DNA of 64,000 bases from positions 4,402,001 to 4,466,000 of the forward strand of contig NC_060020.1 of NCBI RefSeq assembly GCF_021134715.1, written 5' to 3'. Within the stretch, counting starts at the first letter, position 1. The number at the start of each line of letters is the position of its first letter. Positions 26,601 through 36,815 of this stretch are shown here, in pieces. The notes below the pieces were generated by a model. The model did not search any database, had not been told where the DNA came from, and saw only the letters and a list, made by a program, of their open reading frames with translations. The position numbers and the translations under genes were made by a program. Source of the DNA: Daphnia pulex (taxonomy: Eukaryota > Arthropoda > Branchiopoda > Diplostraca > Daphniidae).

Positions 26601-29600
26601 AGCCCTTGGCCGTCCGACCGACTCAGTTGTTTGCGCGACACGACAAGGCGTCGCGGCGCTACCCGCTCTTCACTCCCATTGGCTCAGCTCACAACCTCGG
26701 GCTTTTTGGGGGCTTTTCGTTGGAAGGTTGTTGTGCTTTTTTCTTCTGTTCTTTATTTCCCCTCTGTAAAATAAAAAGAAAATTTTCTTTTTCTTTTTTT
26801 TTAAAAAAGGAAATAATATTATATAGCCTGGTGGTGTACTACGACGACGTCGTGTGTGTGTCTGTGTATAAGAAGAAGAAGAAGGAGAGAAAAAGGCAAC
26901 AAGTCGATTTGAGACTCTCGGCGTGCGCTCGGCCCTGAACCTGCTCCGCGGTGGCGCGCGGTTTACGTGCAAAGTGCGTGAGCCATGCATCAGTGTCGTT
27001 GTTGTTGTCGGGCAGCGCGCTGCTGGCGTCGCACCGTGCAGTGACACAAACCAGCCGGCCTCAACACTCCTAGTTAGATTCCGATCGGTGTGAAATGTGA
27101 ACAGCAACCAATTCAGATTTTGCGATTCTTTTTGGCAATTTGGATTTTTTTAATTTTCGCGCCACTAGAGTAAAACAAACAAATTTAGTGAACTTTTGAA
27201 ATCAAAAATTATTTTTTGGTGTTTAGTGGGATTCTATATGTGTCGGATTTGCCTTGCCATTTCGAAAAGAAAAGAAAATAGGTCTTCACGGGTATCCTCC
27301 AGGTAGAGTCGTCTAAATTACATTTTATTTTTAAATTTCACCCCCCTTTTTAAACTCACCAGCTGTGGTCGCTCTTGGATTATCATCATTGTGTGATTAT
27401 GTAGTTGAAGAGTAACAAGTCAAAAAAAAAAAAAAAAAAAGAAGAAAGGAGAAGAAGAAGAAGAAGGGATAGATGGAGGAAATCAAATAAAAAAAAATCC
27501 GGACAGGAAGTGCAGGTCACACTCTGACATGACAGGTACACACACAACACGCACCTTCTACAAACTAGAAAAGAAAGACACTCGAAAACGGAATAAACTT
27601 AACATCCAGACAACAACAGCAACAACAACAACACAAAAAAATGGCCGGAAGTGAATCGGGGGGATCGGGACTGGACGTTTGAATCCAGTCAGAGAGTTTG
27701 AGGGCAACTCGGAAAAAAAAATGAGTTTCCCCCCGGAGAGAGAGAGAGAGCATGCACCAGATTTATTTAGTTTTATTTATTTATTTTTTTTTTTTCGGTG
27801 GAAATAATTTTTTTATTTGAGTTTAGAAAAGAAAGAAAAGAAAAAAAAGGCAAATTTGAAAGAAGAAAAAAAGAGAAAAGAAAAGAAAAAGAAAAAAAAA
27901 AGAGAGCCATTTCCGCTGGCTCTGCTGTGTGACGGCCGCTCAACACGGCAATAATCATTTCATTGAATGTACAATCATATCGTGATTCGTGCGGTAATCA
28001 TAGGTTTTTTGTTGTTGTTGTGTACGTTGTTTGGTCTCCCTCCCCACCCAAGTCCCTAACTTTTTTTTATTCTTTTATTTTCGGATATGGAGAATTTTAT
28101 TCCGTCAAAAGAAAAGAAAAACAAAAATTTATCCCCCCAAAAATAACCGAAAGAAAAATTTTTTCAAAAAAGGTTCCTCACTTTGTTAAAATTTGAAACT
28201 TGGAAGTCATGGTGATCGATCGTTCGCCTTATATTCGCATCCCATTGGCAGCCAAATGAGTTTCAAATGTCAAGTCGGGACGCTTGATTGAATTACCCCA
28301 CCGTTTTTGTTGGCCGCTCCGGGTAGAGATAGAGACGGAAAGTCCAGGGAGAGCCGATAGATCAGTTGGTAATTGAGTGTGTGTTGACATTCGATCGCTT
28401 TCGATCATCAACGGCAACATGGTTGCATCGTCTTTCTTTCTCTTTTATTTTATTTTACCTTTTTTCTTTTTCATTTTCTTTTATTTTGAATATATTCCCT
28501 CCCCCCTCTCTTCTACTCTCCGTGTATTGTTTGAGGGGTTTCACGGTGGGGCGGGATGTGAATGAGCCGTTTCCGGTGCCGACGCCGACGCCGCCGCCGC
28601 CGCCCGTCACTTGCGGCAGGATCGGATTCATTCCGTTCGTGTCCTTGAAAGCATCAAATGTATATTTAATAGGACGACATTAAAAAACACACACACACAC
28701 ACACCCGACACTCGTCAGTCAATTCGGATCGCAACTGGCCAATTTCGTCTTTGCTCATTTAGTCCAAAATATTTTCCCAACTCTGTGAATGAACAATTTC
28801 GCCCCCAGAAAAAACTGTCCCGTCTCGTCTTTCATTTCCCCTCCTCCTCTTAAGTGTGTGTGTTGCATCACGAGAATGAACAACGAGTGAGAGATAACTT
28901 TCCAACATTAGTATAGACACACAACTAGCCGCACGCCGGGATGACCTTAACTCCATCCACATGCGCACGGTCTCTCTCTTTCTCTCTCCCGGAACGTGTC
29001 CGTCAATATTGACTTGTTTGCACGGAGCTTCTTTGTTCAAAGCGTCTCGTTTTCTTCAAACCAGCAACTCGAACCACAAAAAAAGATGTGACGAGATAAG
29101 CGACGAGCGGCGCGCACTTGCCCCGCTGGAATGTCGTTCGTCGTTCCTTTTTTCTTTTTCTTTTTTACGATTTATTTGATATTTCTCAACTGTTTGTCTT
29201 TTTTATTTTGTTTTTTCTTCTTTTTTTGGAGCGTGTTATTTGAATTGGATAAGGGCAAAGAAGAATTTCTCCGTTTTTAGTGGTGCCGTTGACATTTCAA
29301 AATTATTTTTTTCTTTTCTTTTTTAAATTTTTTTTTTTCCCGGGGATTTTTTATTTTATGATTTTTTCATTTCCAAAAGTCCGCCGTCGCTACGAAAACA
29401 ACGTCATCCATTTTGGAGGTTTTGTTTTTGTGTTTTTATTAATTTTGGATGAATTTAAGATTCGTGTGGCGTGAGAGGGGTCGTCAGGTGGGTCGGGGAG
29501 GAACTTTCGGTGTGAAACGGGTCACTATATCGTGAGAATGGCCCAGGACGCCATCGGTTCCTCTTCTTCTTCTTTCTCCTTGATCCAAACTCTTTTGTCT

Positions 29601-32600
29601 CGACACCCAAGACGCGCGCACTGTTGTCTGTTGCGCCGACATGCGCCGAGATCAAAAAAAAGAAAAAGAAAATTTCATTTGCTCCTTTTTTGTCCCGTTT
29701 TGTTTTCGCGGCGAATAAATCGTTAATTGTTTCACGAAATCCCCAACATAGAAATGAGGCTGTTTGGTTCACAGGAGGGGGCAGTCCGATTGCCCACGTC
29801 AACTTGTTGAATTCGAGAGACGGATCGTGCCGCCATTATTATGCATTTTCCAAAAAGTGTATATACGACGACGACGACGACGACTTTTTTGTTTCGGATT
29901 GAATTGATTCACTAGAATCTAGCGGCATTGAGATTCTCTTATTTGATTCTTTTCAGCCATTTCTATACGGTGCCCATCTCCTTTCTCTCTCTCTGCTGTG
30001 TTGCCGTTTTGTCATTGTCCCGGCCGATTATGCCTATTGTTGTCATGTCGAGTTCCCATCGAGACCTGCTCCTGGTTACCTTCTTCTTCTTCTTTTCGGT
30101 GTGCGCTTCTGATTTTGAATCGAGTCATTCTCTTTTCGATGAATGGCCCAGGGGATTTCTTCTTCGGCTGCGAGGGTTACCAGTTGTTTGGTGTGCGTGT
30201 GTCAATTCTGCGTAGACCTCATTGATCAATAATCGTCGGGGTATATACACGGACCCCATTCATTCAACTTCTTCTTTTTCTGTTGTTGTCTAAAACCCCC
30301 CCGAAAACCATTCAGTTATATATAGCAAACCTCCCTCTTCCGGCGACTGATTTTTGTCCATTCTCTTTTGTGTGCATTCATATTATCGTCATTCAACAAC
30401 AAAACCTTTTTTTTTCCATTTCTATATTTCGATTCTTTCTATTTTTATTCCAAACTTTCACGCTTGACCAATTCTTTCCCCCCTTTCAAAAATATAACGA
30501 AATTGTGACGTATCGCTACAGCGACCATCCATCATACCATTATTTTTCAATCGATTTGTTTCCATGTCTTTGGTGATTTTTTATTTCTTTTGGGAAAACC
30601 AGAATAAGACGTCCCCCATTTTTTGGTGGGAATTTTGAATTGAAATTAAAATTTCATTTTTTTTGTTTTTTGTTTTTGGAATTTCAGGAGGGTACAGCTC
30701 GTTGGGCGACCCGATGCAGACCGGAATGGGAGAAATGGTGCCAGGTTCCGGTTCGTCGGCTGTGGTCCAGCAACACCATCCGCACCAGCAACAACACCAA
30801 GAAGTTGTCGACTCGCCTTTCGGAGTCGGCGTGGCGTTCGGTGACGGAGAAGCCGACTATCAAAATTTGGACTCGGTGACCAACGCTGGACACCACCACC
30901 AACACCAGCAGCAGCAACAACAACAACAGCACCACCACCTCCACCACCACCATCAGCAGCACCAGCAACAACACCATCAGCAGCAGCAGCAGCAACACCA
31001 CCAGCAGCAGCAACAGCAGCATCATTTCCTGCCTCATCCCGACTTGGCGTCCGATTTCTACCCGCAACCGGCCCACAACAACCAGACGCAACAGCAGCAA
31101 CAACAGCAGCAACAGCCCTACAGCGGCAACATGAAGCAACAGCCGTACGGACGAGGTAAAGACTCGTGAAATGTTCATCGGTTGGAATCAAACACAAAAT
31201 AAGAAACAAAAACAAAAAAAAAAAAAGGAAAATAGAAGAGCGTGTGGTGGTTGATGGTTTTGTTCTTGTTGTTGCGTTACTCGGTTGTTGCGCCATGCAA
31301 GGCAACGCCAAGCGGAAATGGATGCGCGATTAGATTTTTCCCAGTGACTTATCGAATCTCTCGCCTGGGTTTTTATCCAAACGAGCGTCTACCAACCACT
31401 CGGGTTCTCTCGCTGTGCAACCCAGAGATAAAAAGTTAAAAACATTTCTCTCTTGTTACTTTTTTAATGAAATAAAACAACAACACACAAAGTCGGAATA
31501 ATAATCAAGCGGCAGTGTTGCCACGTGGCAAATGGACAGCGGGTGGCAGCTCTCGCTGTTACGCCCGGCCAGCGGATCATTAACAAGGGCGAGCACCAAG
31601 AACAATAGAGATACGAGAACTGGGCAAAGAGAGAGATAGAGCGAGAGAGTCACCAGTTGCGGGAAAAGGTCCTTTTTATATTTTATTAGTCGGTTCAACC
31701 GGCCGTAACCGACAACACCGAAACGCGTACGTGTATATTTATATAGCGACGACCTTTTTCTTTTTTCTTTTTGATAAAAAAAAGAGAAAAGGAATCAACA
31801 AAGACCACCTGTTCCGTGACTCCTTCCATCATGATGATTACCGGGACACGCCATTTTCTCGGAACTACCGAAAGAAGTCGACATTTTTATTTACCTGTGT
31901 GTGTGTGTGTTGTTTTTCCTTTCGGAGAAAGAGAGTCGGGGAAAGAAACTGTCTAGGAATCAGGAATTGAGTTTGGGGTTTTTCTTTGTATGTTTCGCCA
32001 TCCGCAACGATTCGGATTTCACTCGTTTATTTTAATCATTGATTTTGGTTTTTCTTTTGTTCGTTTGATAGGACGGTATCCTGGTCATGATGGAGGTTAC
32101 GTTTCTGATCCTTACGGGGCCACTACGCCCGGTGGAGGACATCCAGCGTACGGCGAACACAGCCCGTTTCAAACAGTACCTAACCTTGGCGGAGGAGGCG
32201 GTCCCAATGATCCTTGGGTACCACCCGGTGACCTCGGTGGTCACCACAATGGAATGCAAGCTCAGGTAGATACATCACGCCAACATTTAATGAACCAACC
32301 GTTGAGTCTAATTGTCTCCCTTTTGGATATTTCATAAAAATAAAAAAAAACTTGCAGCACCATCCGGCGGCGTACATGAACAACCACGGCGGAATGGGTC
32401 CCCAAAGAGGTGGCAATGATCCAGTCCTTGGCGGACACATGCACCAACTCAGCAGTCACAGCCCGACCATGGGCTCACCGGAATCCAAGCCAGTCATTCA
32501 AGCTTCGATGCTGGCCGCCTACCAAGGTAAAAAAAAACATCACCTTTTTGGTTTTATTTTCTCTTCACTTTATTCTTTCCAATTAAAAAAATGCTCAAAT

Positions 32601-33058
32601 TTTATTTTGCAATCATCAGGTGGACCACCAGGCAGCGGACCTTGTTTCACGGGATCGGGACCGATCCAGTTGTGGCAGTTTCTACTCGAGTTGTTGACGG
32701 ACAAGTCGTGCCAGAGCTTTATTTCGTGGACGGGCGATGGCTGGGAGTTCAAGCTGTCTGATCCGGACGAGGTGGCTCGCCGCTGGGGCATCCGCAAGAA
32801 CAAGCCCAAAATGAACTACGAGAAATTGTCACGCGGTCTGCGCTACTACTACGACAAAAATATCATCCACAAAACGGCGGGCAAACGATACGTTTACCGT
32901 TTTGTTTGCGATCTTCAAAATCTTTTAGGGTAAGACTTGGATTAAAATATCCCATCAACGGTCGATCAAAATATATAATTTCAAATTTCAACAGGTACAC
33001 AGCGGAGGAACTGCACGCCATGGTCGATCTCAAACCGGACAAGAAAGATGACGAGTGA
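8633..33058 (+). CDS. pnt: ETS1/2-family transcription factor, Pointed orthologue (9 core exons, 754 aa)
   Basis: Coding exons: 8633-8846 (exon begins at 8621), 18736-18852, 22384-22584, 23330-23857, 30688-31155, 32072-32265, 32358-32526, 32620-32929 and 32995-33058. All have GT-AG borders and matching phases, giving 2265 bases and 754 residues. In order: a VKQE site fitting the SUMO consensus (residues 5-8); a PPLTPGT ERK-type phospho-site (Thr81) equivalent to the site before the Pointed domain in ETS1 and PntP2; a SAM/Pointed domain (about 90-177); a Ser/Asn/Gly/Pro-rich middle; a His/Gln tract (within 354-509); and an ETS domain (about 644-734) nearly identical to ETS1/Pointed. By family knowledge it is a nuclear activator binding GGA-core sites downstream of receptor tyrosine kinase-Ras-ERK signalling. 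The ATG at 8633 has a strong context (GCCATGG). Introns of up to 9.9 kb fit complex promoter use. Two extra 5' coding exons are entered separately. Confidence 0.93.
10015..10045. other. Perfect 12-bp stem-loop
   Basis: The arms CGGCAGTCGTTT and AAACGACTGCCG are exact reverse complements separated by a 7-base loop (10027-10033). It stands out from the simple-repeat background because the arms are not repetitive. The stem is too short for a typical microRNA precursor unless the flanks extend it imperfectly, and no known microRNA was recognised. Confidence 0.75.
16990..17658 (+). promoter_or_regulatory. pnt: Presumed alternative promoter / 5' UTR region of pnt
   Basis: This is the region immediately upstream of the alternative coding exon at 17659. 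It has pyrimidine-rich stretches, candidate initiator-like CAGT sites (near 17050 and 17224) and a GC-richer block at 17395-17520 unlike the surrounding intron. An in-frame TGA at 17620 closes the reading frame upstream, so the region would be promoter plus 5' UTR. The exact start site cannot be placed. Confidence 0.35.
17659..17737 (+). CDS. pnt: Alternative first coding exon of pnt
   Basis: The ATG at 17659 opens a 26-codon frame ([10 protein letters not shown] then [16 protein letters not shown]) and ends with one base over at a good donor (AAAG|GTAAAA, GT at 17738). That phase is exactly what the next pnt exon at 18736 needs: G+AT gives Asp, followed by [11 protein letters not shown]. The spliced product would be about 709 residues. 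It would keep the ERK site, SAM and ETS domains but lose the SUMO-type VKQE segment and the Ser/Asn tract of the upstream start. Vertebrate ETS1 also has alternative short N-termini next to this exon. Support is splice-site and phase agreement only. In-frame Met codons at 17689 and 17692 are alternative starts. Confidence 0.5.
18736..18852 (+). other. pnt: pnt exon with ERK phospho-acceptor site
   Basis: This exon encodes residues 72-110 of the core protein, including [12 protein letters not shown] and [20 protein letters not shown]. The Thr-Pro in PLTPGT is the position phosphorylated by ERK in ETS1/ETS2 and in the Drosophila Pointed isoform with a SAM domain. The Phe/Trp-rich helix after it begins the extended Pointed domain. 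Both borders are phase 1. Confidence 0.9.
18853..22383 (+). other. pnt intron 2 (3.5 kb)
   Basis: Contains a (GTT) run at about 18999-19022, poly-G and poly-T runs and an ATT/AAT triplet run at 21481-21507. A strong but unassigned acceptor-like site (pyrimidine tract then TTGCAG) lies near 20998. No exon with a matching donor and phase was found. Confidence 0.55.
22384..22584 (+). other. pnt: pnt exon encoding the SAM/Pointed domain
   Basis: Residues 111-177 run from [17 protein letters not shown] to [13 protein letters not shown]. This is the SAM_PNT fold that provides the ERK-docking and protein-interaction surface in ETS1 and PntP2. The exon is a multiple of three with phase 1 at both ends, so it could be skipped without breaking the frame. 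Confidence 0.92.
22585..23329 (+). other. pnt intron 3 (0.75 kb)
   Basis: AT-rich intron with a short AGAT run near 22847-22859 and an A-run before the acceptor. Nothing else is seen in it. Confidence 0.6.
23330..23857 (+). other. pnt: pnt exon encoding Asn/Ser, Gly and Pro/Gln low-complexity linker
   Basis: Residues 178-353 begin with [20 protein letters not shown]. Poly-Asn/Ser, a Gly run followed by a Pro run ([10 protein letters not shown]), Ser/Thr-Pro rich segments (several SP/TP pairs) and a Gln run then follow. The tract is a multiple of three with phase 1 at both ends. Such linkers in ETS factors act as flexible activation regions; that role is inferred. Confidence 0.88.
23858..30687 (+). 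other. pnt intron 4 (6.8 kb)
   Basis: Contains a GC-richer block at about 26.4-27.1 kb with initiator-like sites (TCAGTT near 26622), TTC and GAGA runs, and a codon-like GC island at 28540-28660. In Drosophila the SAM-less Pointed isoform starts between SAM and ETS exons, so this is where a second promoter would be expected. No SAM-less first exon with a matching phase could be proven. Confidence 0.5.
26211..26238 (+). repeat. (TTC)n microsatellite
   Basis: About nine TTC units in a row within pnt intron 4. It is one of several triplet runs in this gene. Confidence 0.8.
30688..31155 (+). other. pnt: pnt exon with long His/Gln tract
   Basis: This exon encodes residues 354-509. After [20 protein letters not shown] it becomes a tract of alternating His and Gln runs (about 30895-31025), then a second Gln run near 31091-31117. 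The CAG/CAC triplet array is imperfect. Antisense and other-frame open frames across this exon are by-products of the triplet composition. The exon is a multiple of three with phase 1 at both ends. Confidence 0.9.
31156..32071 (+). other. pnt intron 5 (0.9 kb)
   Basis: AT-rich intron between the His/Gln exon and the exon at 32072. A short GT run lies near 31898-31910. No exon or other feature is seen. Confidence 0.6.
32620..33058 (+). other. pnt: pnt ETS-domain exons and stop
   Basis: The exon at 32620-32929 encodes [18 protein letters not shown] through the recognition helix. The two DNA-contacting arginines fall in [10 protein letters not shown] (residues 702 and 705), and the exon ends at DLQNLLG. 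The last exon (32995-33058) gives [20 protein letters not shown] and TGA. Against ETS1 the only obvious change in the core is WGIRKNK where vertebrates have WGKRKNK; Drosophila Pointed also has Ile there. Confidence 0.95.
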
Positions 33059-35810
33059 ATTTCAAATCCCCTTCTCACCTCACCTGAGATTACACACACA
33101 CAAACACCAAATGCTAACTTCATCAAACAATGCGGCATTGATATGATCGTTTCAACCCAGTTTATATAGTGACGTCTCTTTTTAGATTGACAAACCGTCA
33201 AACAAAAACAAGAAAAAAAAACCATTGAAAAACTTTTTAGTTGACGGCTATGTGAATTTTGCATTATGCCAAAGCCAATCTTTTGATTTCTTTCTCTCTC
33301 TCACTTGATTATTTTTTTTTCTCTTCTTAAACTCTTTCTCAAGTTTCGATTGAACTTCGCGATCCTTCATTTATATATATTATATATATATATAGCAAAT
33401 CCCTGAAAAAAAAAATGTTTATATTGTTTGCGGTCCATTCACCACCGAGTGCCTTGGTGTCGTTTATTTTTTCTCGAAATTCTTTTCCCCCTCTACTCTG
33501 CGTGTCCGTCTCTGTGTCCGCGCTGTCATTTGCTGATCCATGTGAAGCTGGGCAAAGAGGCATCCAGATACCAAAATGTTGGTATCGAAATCCATTTCGT
33601 GTGTCTCGTAAATCCCCGTTTCAAAAACAAACAAACAAACACAAAAAAAAAAGTACCCGAGTTCAGTGGCCAATCGATTGCCAAAACCAAATTCGACCGG
33701 AGTTAATTCAATCGGATGATTCTCGTTTTCTTTCTTCTACTTTTTTTTTAAATTCCAAAAAGTCGCCAAAAATACCATTTTTGAGAGGGGACAATCAATT
33801 CTGATGGAAATTCGTTTATTTTTCTGTTTATTATTCCTTTTTTTTTCTCTCTTTCGGTCGAGTAGGAAAACAATCGTGTTGGCTTCACCAGATGGCGCAA
33901 ACACTAATGTCTTTCGAATCGCTGTACCTCACACACCTGATGATTGTTTTTGTTTTTATTTTTCTAAGAAAAAACAAATGAAGACACTTTGTTCACAACA
34001 AAATCTTTTGGAGGGATAAAAACGAAAGAGGGATAACGGCGTGTGTTAAATTTTTTTTTTAATTATTATTATTATTCGTTTTACAATTTTCCCGTGAACC
34101 AACCATTTTTAAAATGCTTTTTTTTCGTACTTTAAATGTATAAACTCTTATATTTGTCGTGTTCTTTTTTTTCCAAATTTCAATAACAAGTGCCTTTTTT
34201 TTCTCTTTTTTTGTTGTTGTTGGCGACATTGTCGAAGTTTTCTGTTGTTTCCGGATCGTGGGCGTGTCGAAGGATTAGACACACGCATGTAGTGAAATGT
34301 GAAAAAAGAAATGATTTTTGGACAAACAAATGAATGGAACTGTCTTAGCATAATGGAAAATCGTGTATAATGTACAGATTTTGATCATGACGGTCTATCG
34401 AGCTTCCGCCGCGATTTGACATGTGAACGTTTTCTCTTTTTTTAATTTTTTTTTTTAATTATAAAAATAAGCCCTATGTCATTTCTCGACAGAAACATTT
34501 GCTATATCGTGTGCGAATCATAATAATATGTATAACCAACATTTTTGCTACCATCTCTCTTATTTGCATTTCTTACGCTCTTTATTTTCTCTCTATCCTC
34601 CATATTATTGTTGTTCTCCCCCAATCCCAATCTCCCCCTAAAACAAAAACTATCCGAATACATGTTTTTTGGACTCGATCATTTTTGCTTTGAAAAGAAA
34701 AAAATCTTGACAGTGTTAAACTACACATGCAAGTTGCTTTTCGTGGTCGGTCGGTATAGTTGGCGGGGCATGTTTTTTGGGGTCGGATGTTCAGCTGATC
34801 TTCGTCGGATGCAATTTCATTCAGCAAACTGCAGAGTTTGCAGCGTACGAATGAGGTCAGTTTACGATCAAAGTGCGCGTTTTATGATCCATCCTGTCAG
34901 CGGAATTTGGCATCATCGTTAGTCGTTTGGTTCAGGTCTGAAAGTCGCTTCAATTTGAGCTGCAGAATGAATGAACCCGAACGGGATCCATGCGTCGTTA
35001 TTTATCATAGTTTTTTTCTAAACTGTTTTTGCACAGTAGTTAATCGAATTAACCCATTTCTTTCAGTTTTAGACAAAAAGTCTTTGAAGGATGCTTAACA
35101 TACCAGATCACTTCTAGTTAGTATCCAACCCCCTTAAATTATGAGTAAATACATCCTTAATCTTCAAAGTTCTTTTATGTTTAAACAGTTTGAAGGCTGG
35201 TGTCAATTAAATAATGTTGCCCATTATAATCACTTGTTCCTTTTCGATTACCAAGCACTCAATCCGTGGGCTCAAGATAAACTTAAAAAATGGTGAACAC
35301 ATAAAGATAATGAATGTACTTCCTTTTGAAAACACCCTTGCTAAACAACAAATCTTATCTTATTTGATTACAATTGGTCATAGTTTTCGATTCTTTATCA
35401 ATGGCGGAAGTTTTTGAAATATTGTACTTAATCTCCTCGTACTGTACCACGCCCGCCCATTGGCCATGGCGTCCAACAGTCGAAAAAGTGGAGCAGTTGT
35501 ACAAACTTGGCATTGATCATTGTTGCTGCAGACAGAAAAATGTAACATCGTAAATTAATCGTTGGTTATCTGTCAACGTAGACGCGTCTCATTTCGTTAA
35601 CGAAGTTTTAATTGTTTTGTTGAATTTGTAAGTATTTTTGCTGAAGTAGTCGTAATCTCCGATTGCAGGTTGAGCCAAATTGTTCAATTCTTAACGTTGG
35701 GCAAAGTGGTACACCACGTCCGCTTCCTGGCTACTATATATTGCGTTTTGTGTAAAGATGATCACTTTCTCACAGGCTTTCACTCTCTGTCGACCACTTG
35801 TTCTCCCAAA
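33059..35810 (+). other. pnt 3' UTR and intergenic region before NPC2
   Basis: AT-rich with T-runs, consistent with a long 3' UTR for pnt followed by the NPC2 upstream region. No canonical AATAAA was found in the first 1.4 kb. A CTCF-like core lies at 33886-33900. From about 34.9 kb the composition becomes less repetitive. No additional gene is supported. Confidence 0.5.
33886..33900 (+). promoter_or_regulatory. CTCF-like motif
   Basis: CACCAGATGGCGCAA matches the core of the animal CTCF site (CCA..AGATGGCGC). It lies 0.8 kb past the pnt stop codon. This is only a motif match; binding is inferred. Confidence 0.4.
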
Positions 35811-36668
35811 ATGACTGCTGTGAAATCACTCGCCGTTCTCGTTCTTGCCTCTGTTGTGTTGGCAACTCATGCCTTGATTTTCAAAGATTGTGGTAAGGTT
35901 CATTTGTTTATTTTCTATATTAAGCTTGCCAATAACCATCTGATTTTGGTCACAACAGGATCGGTTTATGGGAAAGTTCGGTCAGTGGCAGTTTCTGGTT
36001 GTGAAACGAGCAACACATGTATACTTAAATCTGGTTCCAGTGCCAACTTTACAGTTGTGTTCACTTCGTGTAAGTATTTCAAGCCCAATTTGTATTTAAT
36101 AAGTCTGAAGTAAAACACATTCACTCTGTTCATTATCTAGTGGAAGATACTGATACAACCAAGGCTAGCGTCCATGGTATTATTGCAGGAAGTAATATGA
36201 AAATAAACCTTTAATTCTATTCAAGTAATTAATAATAATACATTACTTTTAGTTCCTATGCCTTTCCCTCTACCACAGAGTGATGCGTAAGTGAAAGCAC
36301 AATTTTAGATGTAAACAGTGGTTTTCCTTAATTTTATCATCTTTCTGTTTCTAGTTGTCAAAATTCTGGTTTGGTCTGCCCCTTAAGTAATGGACAAAAC
36401 TATACTTACACAGCATCCATTCCAATCAGTCCTGCTTACCCTAAGGTAAAAAAAAGGCTTACTATTTTACCAAAAAGTTTCGCATAATCATTTTGGTCTT
36501 CAAAATGCTTGCACTTCATTGAAATGTCATTTAGATCAAATTTTACCTTTTTTGTTTCTTAATGATTTATTCTTCTATGTTTAGATCAAAGTACTAGTCA
36601 AATGGGAGCTTCAAGAAGTTCATGGGAAAGATTTATTCTGTATTGAGATCCCTGCCGCAATCTTGTAA
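35811..36668 (+). CDS. NPC2: NPC2-like ML-domain sterol carrier (6 exons, 150 aa)
   Basis: Exons 35811-35892, 35959-36069, 36141-36191, 36253-36286, 36355-36445 and 36585-36668 join in phase into 150 residues. A signal peptide covers about residues 1-20 (hydrophobic VLVLASVVLATHA). The mature part has the six ML-domain cysteines (27, 42, 48, 94, 101 and 142), which pair in NPC2. It also has the family stretches KDCGSVYG, VHGIIAGIPMPFPLP, CPLSNGQNYTY and VKWEL. Two N-glycosylation sequons are at Asn57 and Asn108. NPC2 proteins bind sterols or other lipids in the lysosome; arthropods have many secreted copies with broader lipid or odour roles. The gene is tiny, with six short exons. Its 3' end runs toward ZNF622 on the other strand. 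Confidence 0.93.
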
Positions 36669-36730
36669 GCGGACTCAAAACATACCTTACTTTATTCTGT
36701 TAATTTGTGTTCTAAAAGTGTTTGTAATCC

Positions 36731-36736
36731 AATAAA
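36731..36736 (+). terminator. Polyadenylation signal of NPC2
   Basis: AATAAA lies 63 bases after the NPC2 stop codon and is the first canonical signal there. It is 80 bases from the stop codon of the convergent ZNF622 gene (36816). Confidence 0.65.
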
Positions 36737-36815
36737 AAAAACAGTGAAATATAAAATGTCGGCGAAACGTATATATTCTTCACCAGTGAATGAATCAGCA
36801 AGTACTTTTAATAAT

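Noticed and set aside
30646..31311. 221- and 164-residue minus-strand open frames opposite the pnt His/Gln exon
   Set aside because: They mirror the CAG/CAC triplet array of a certain plus-strand coding exon and encode only Ala/Val/Leu/Gly runs.
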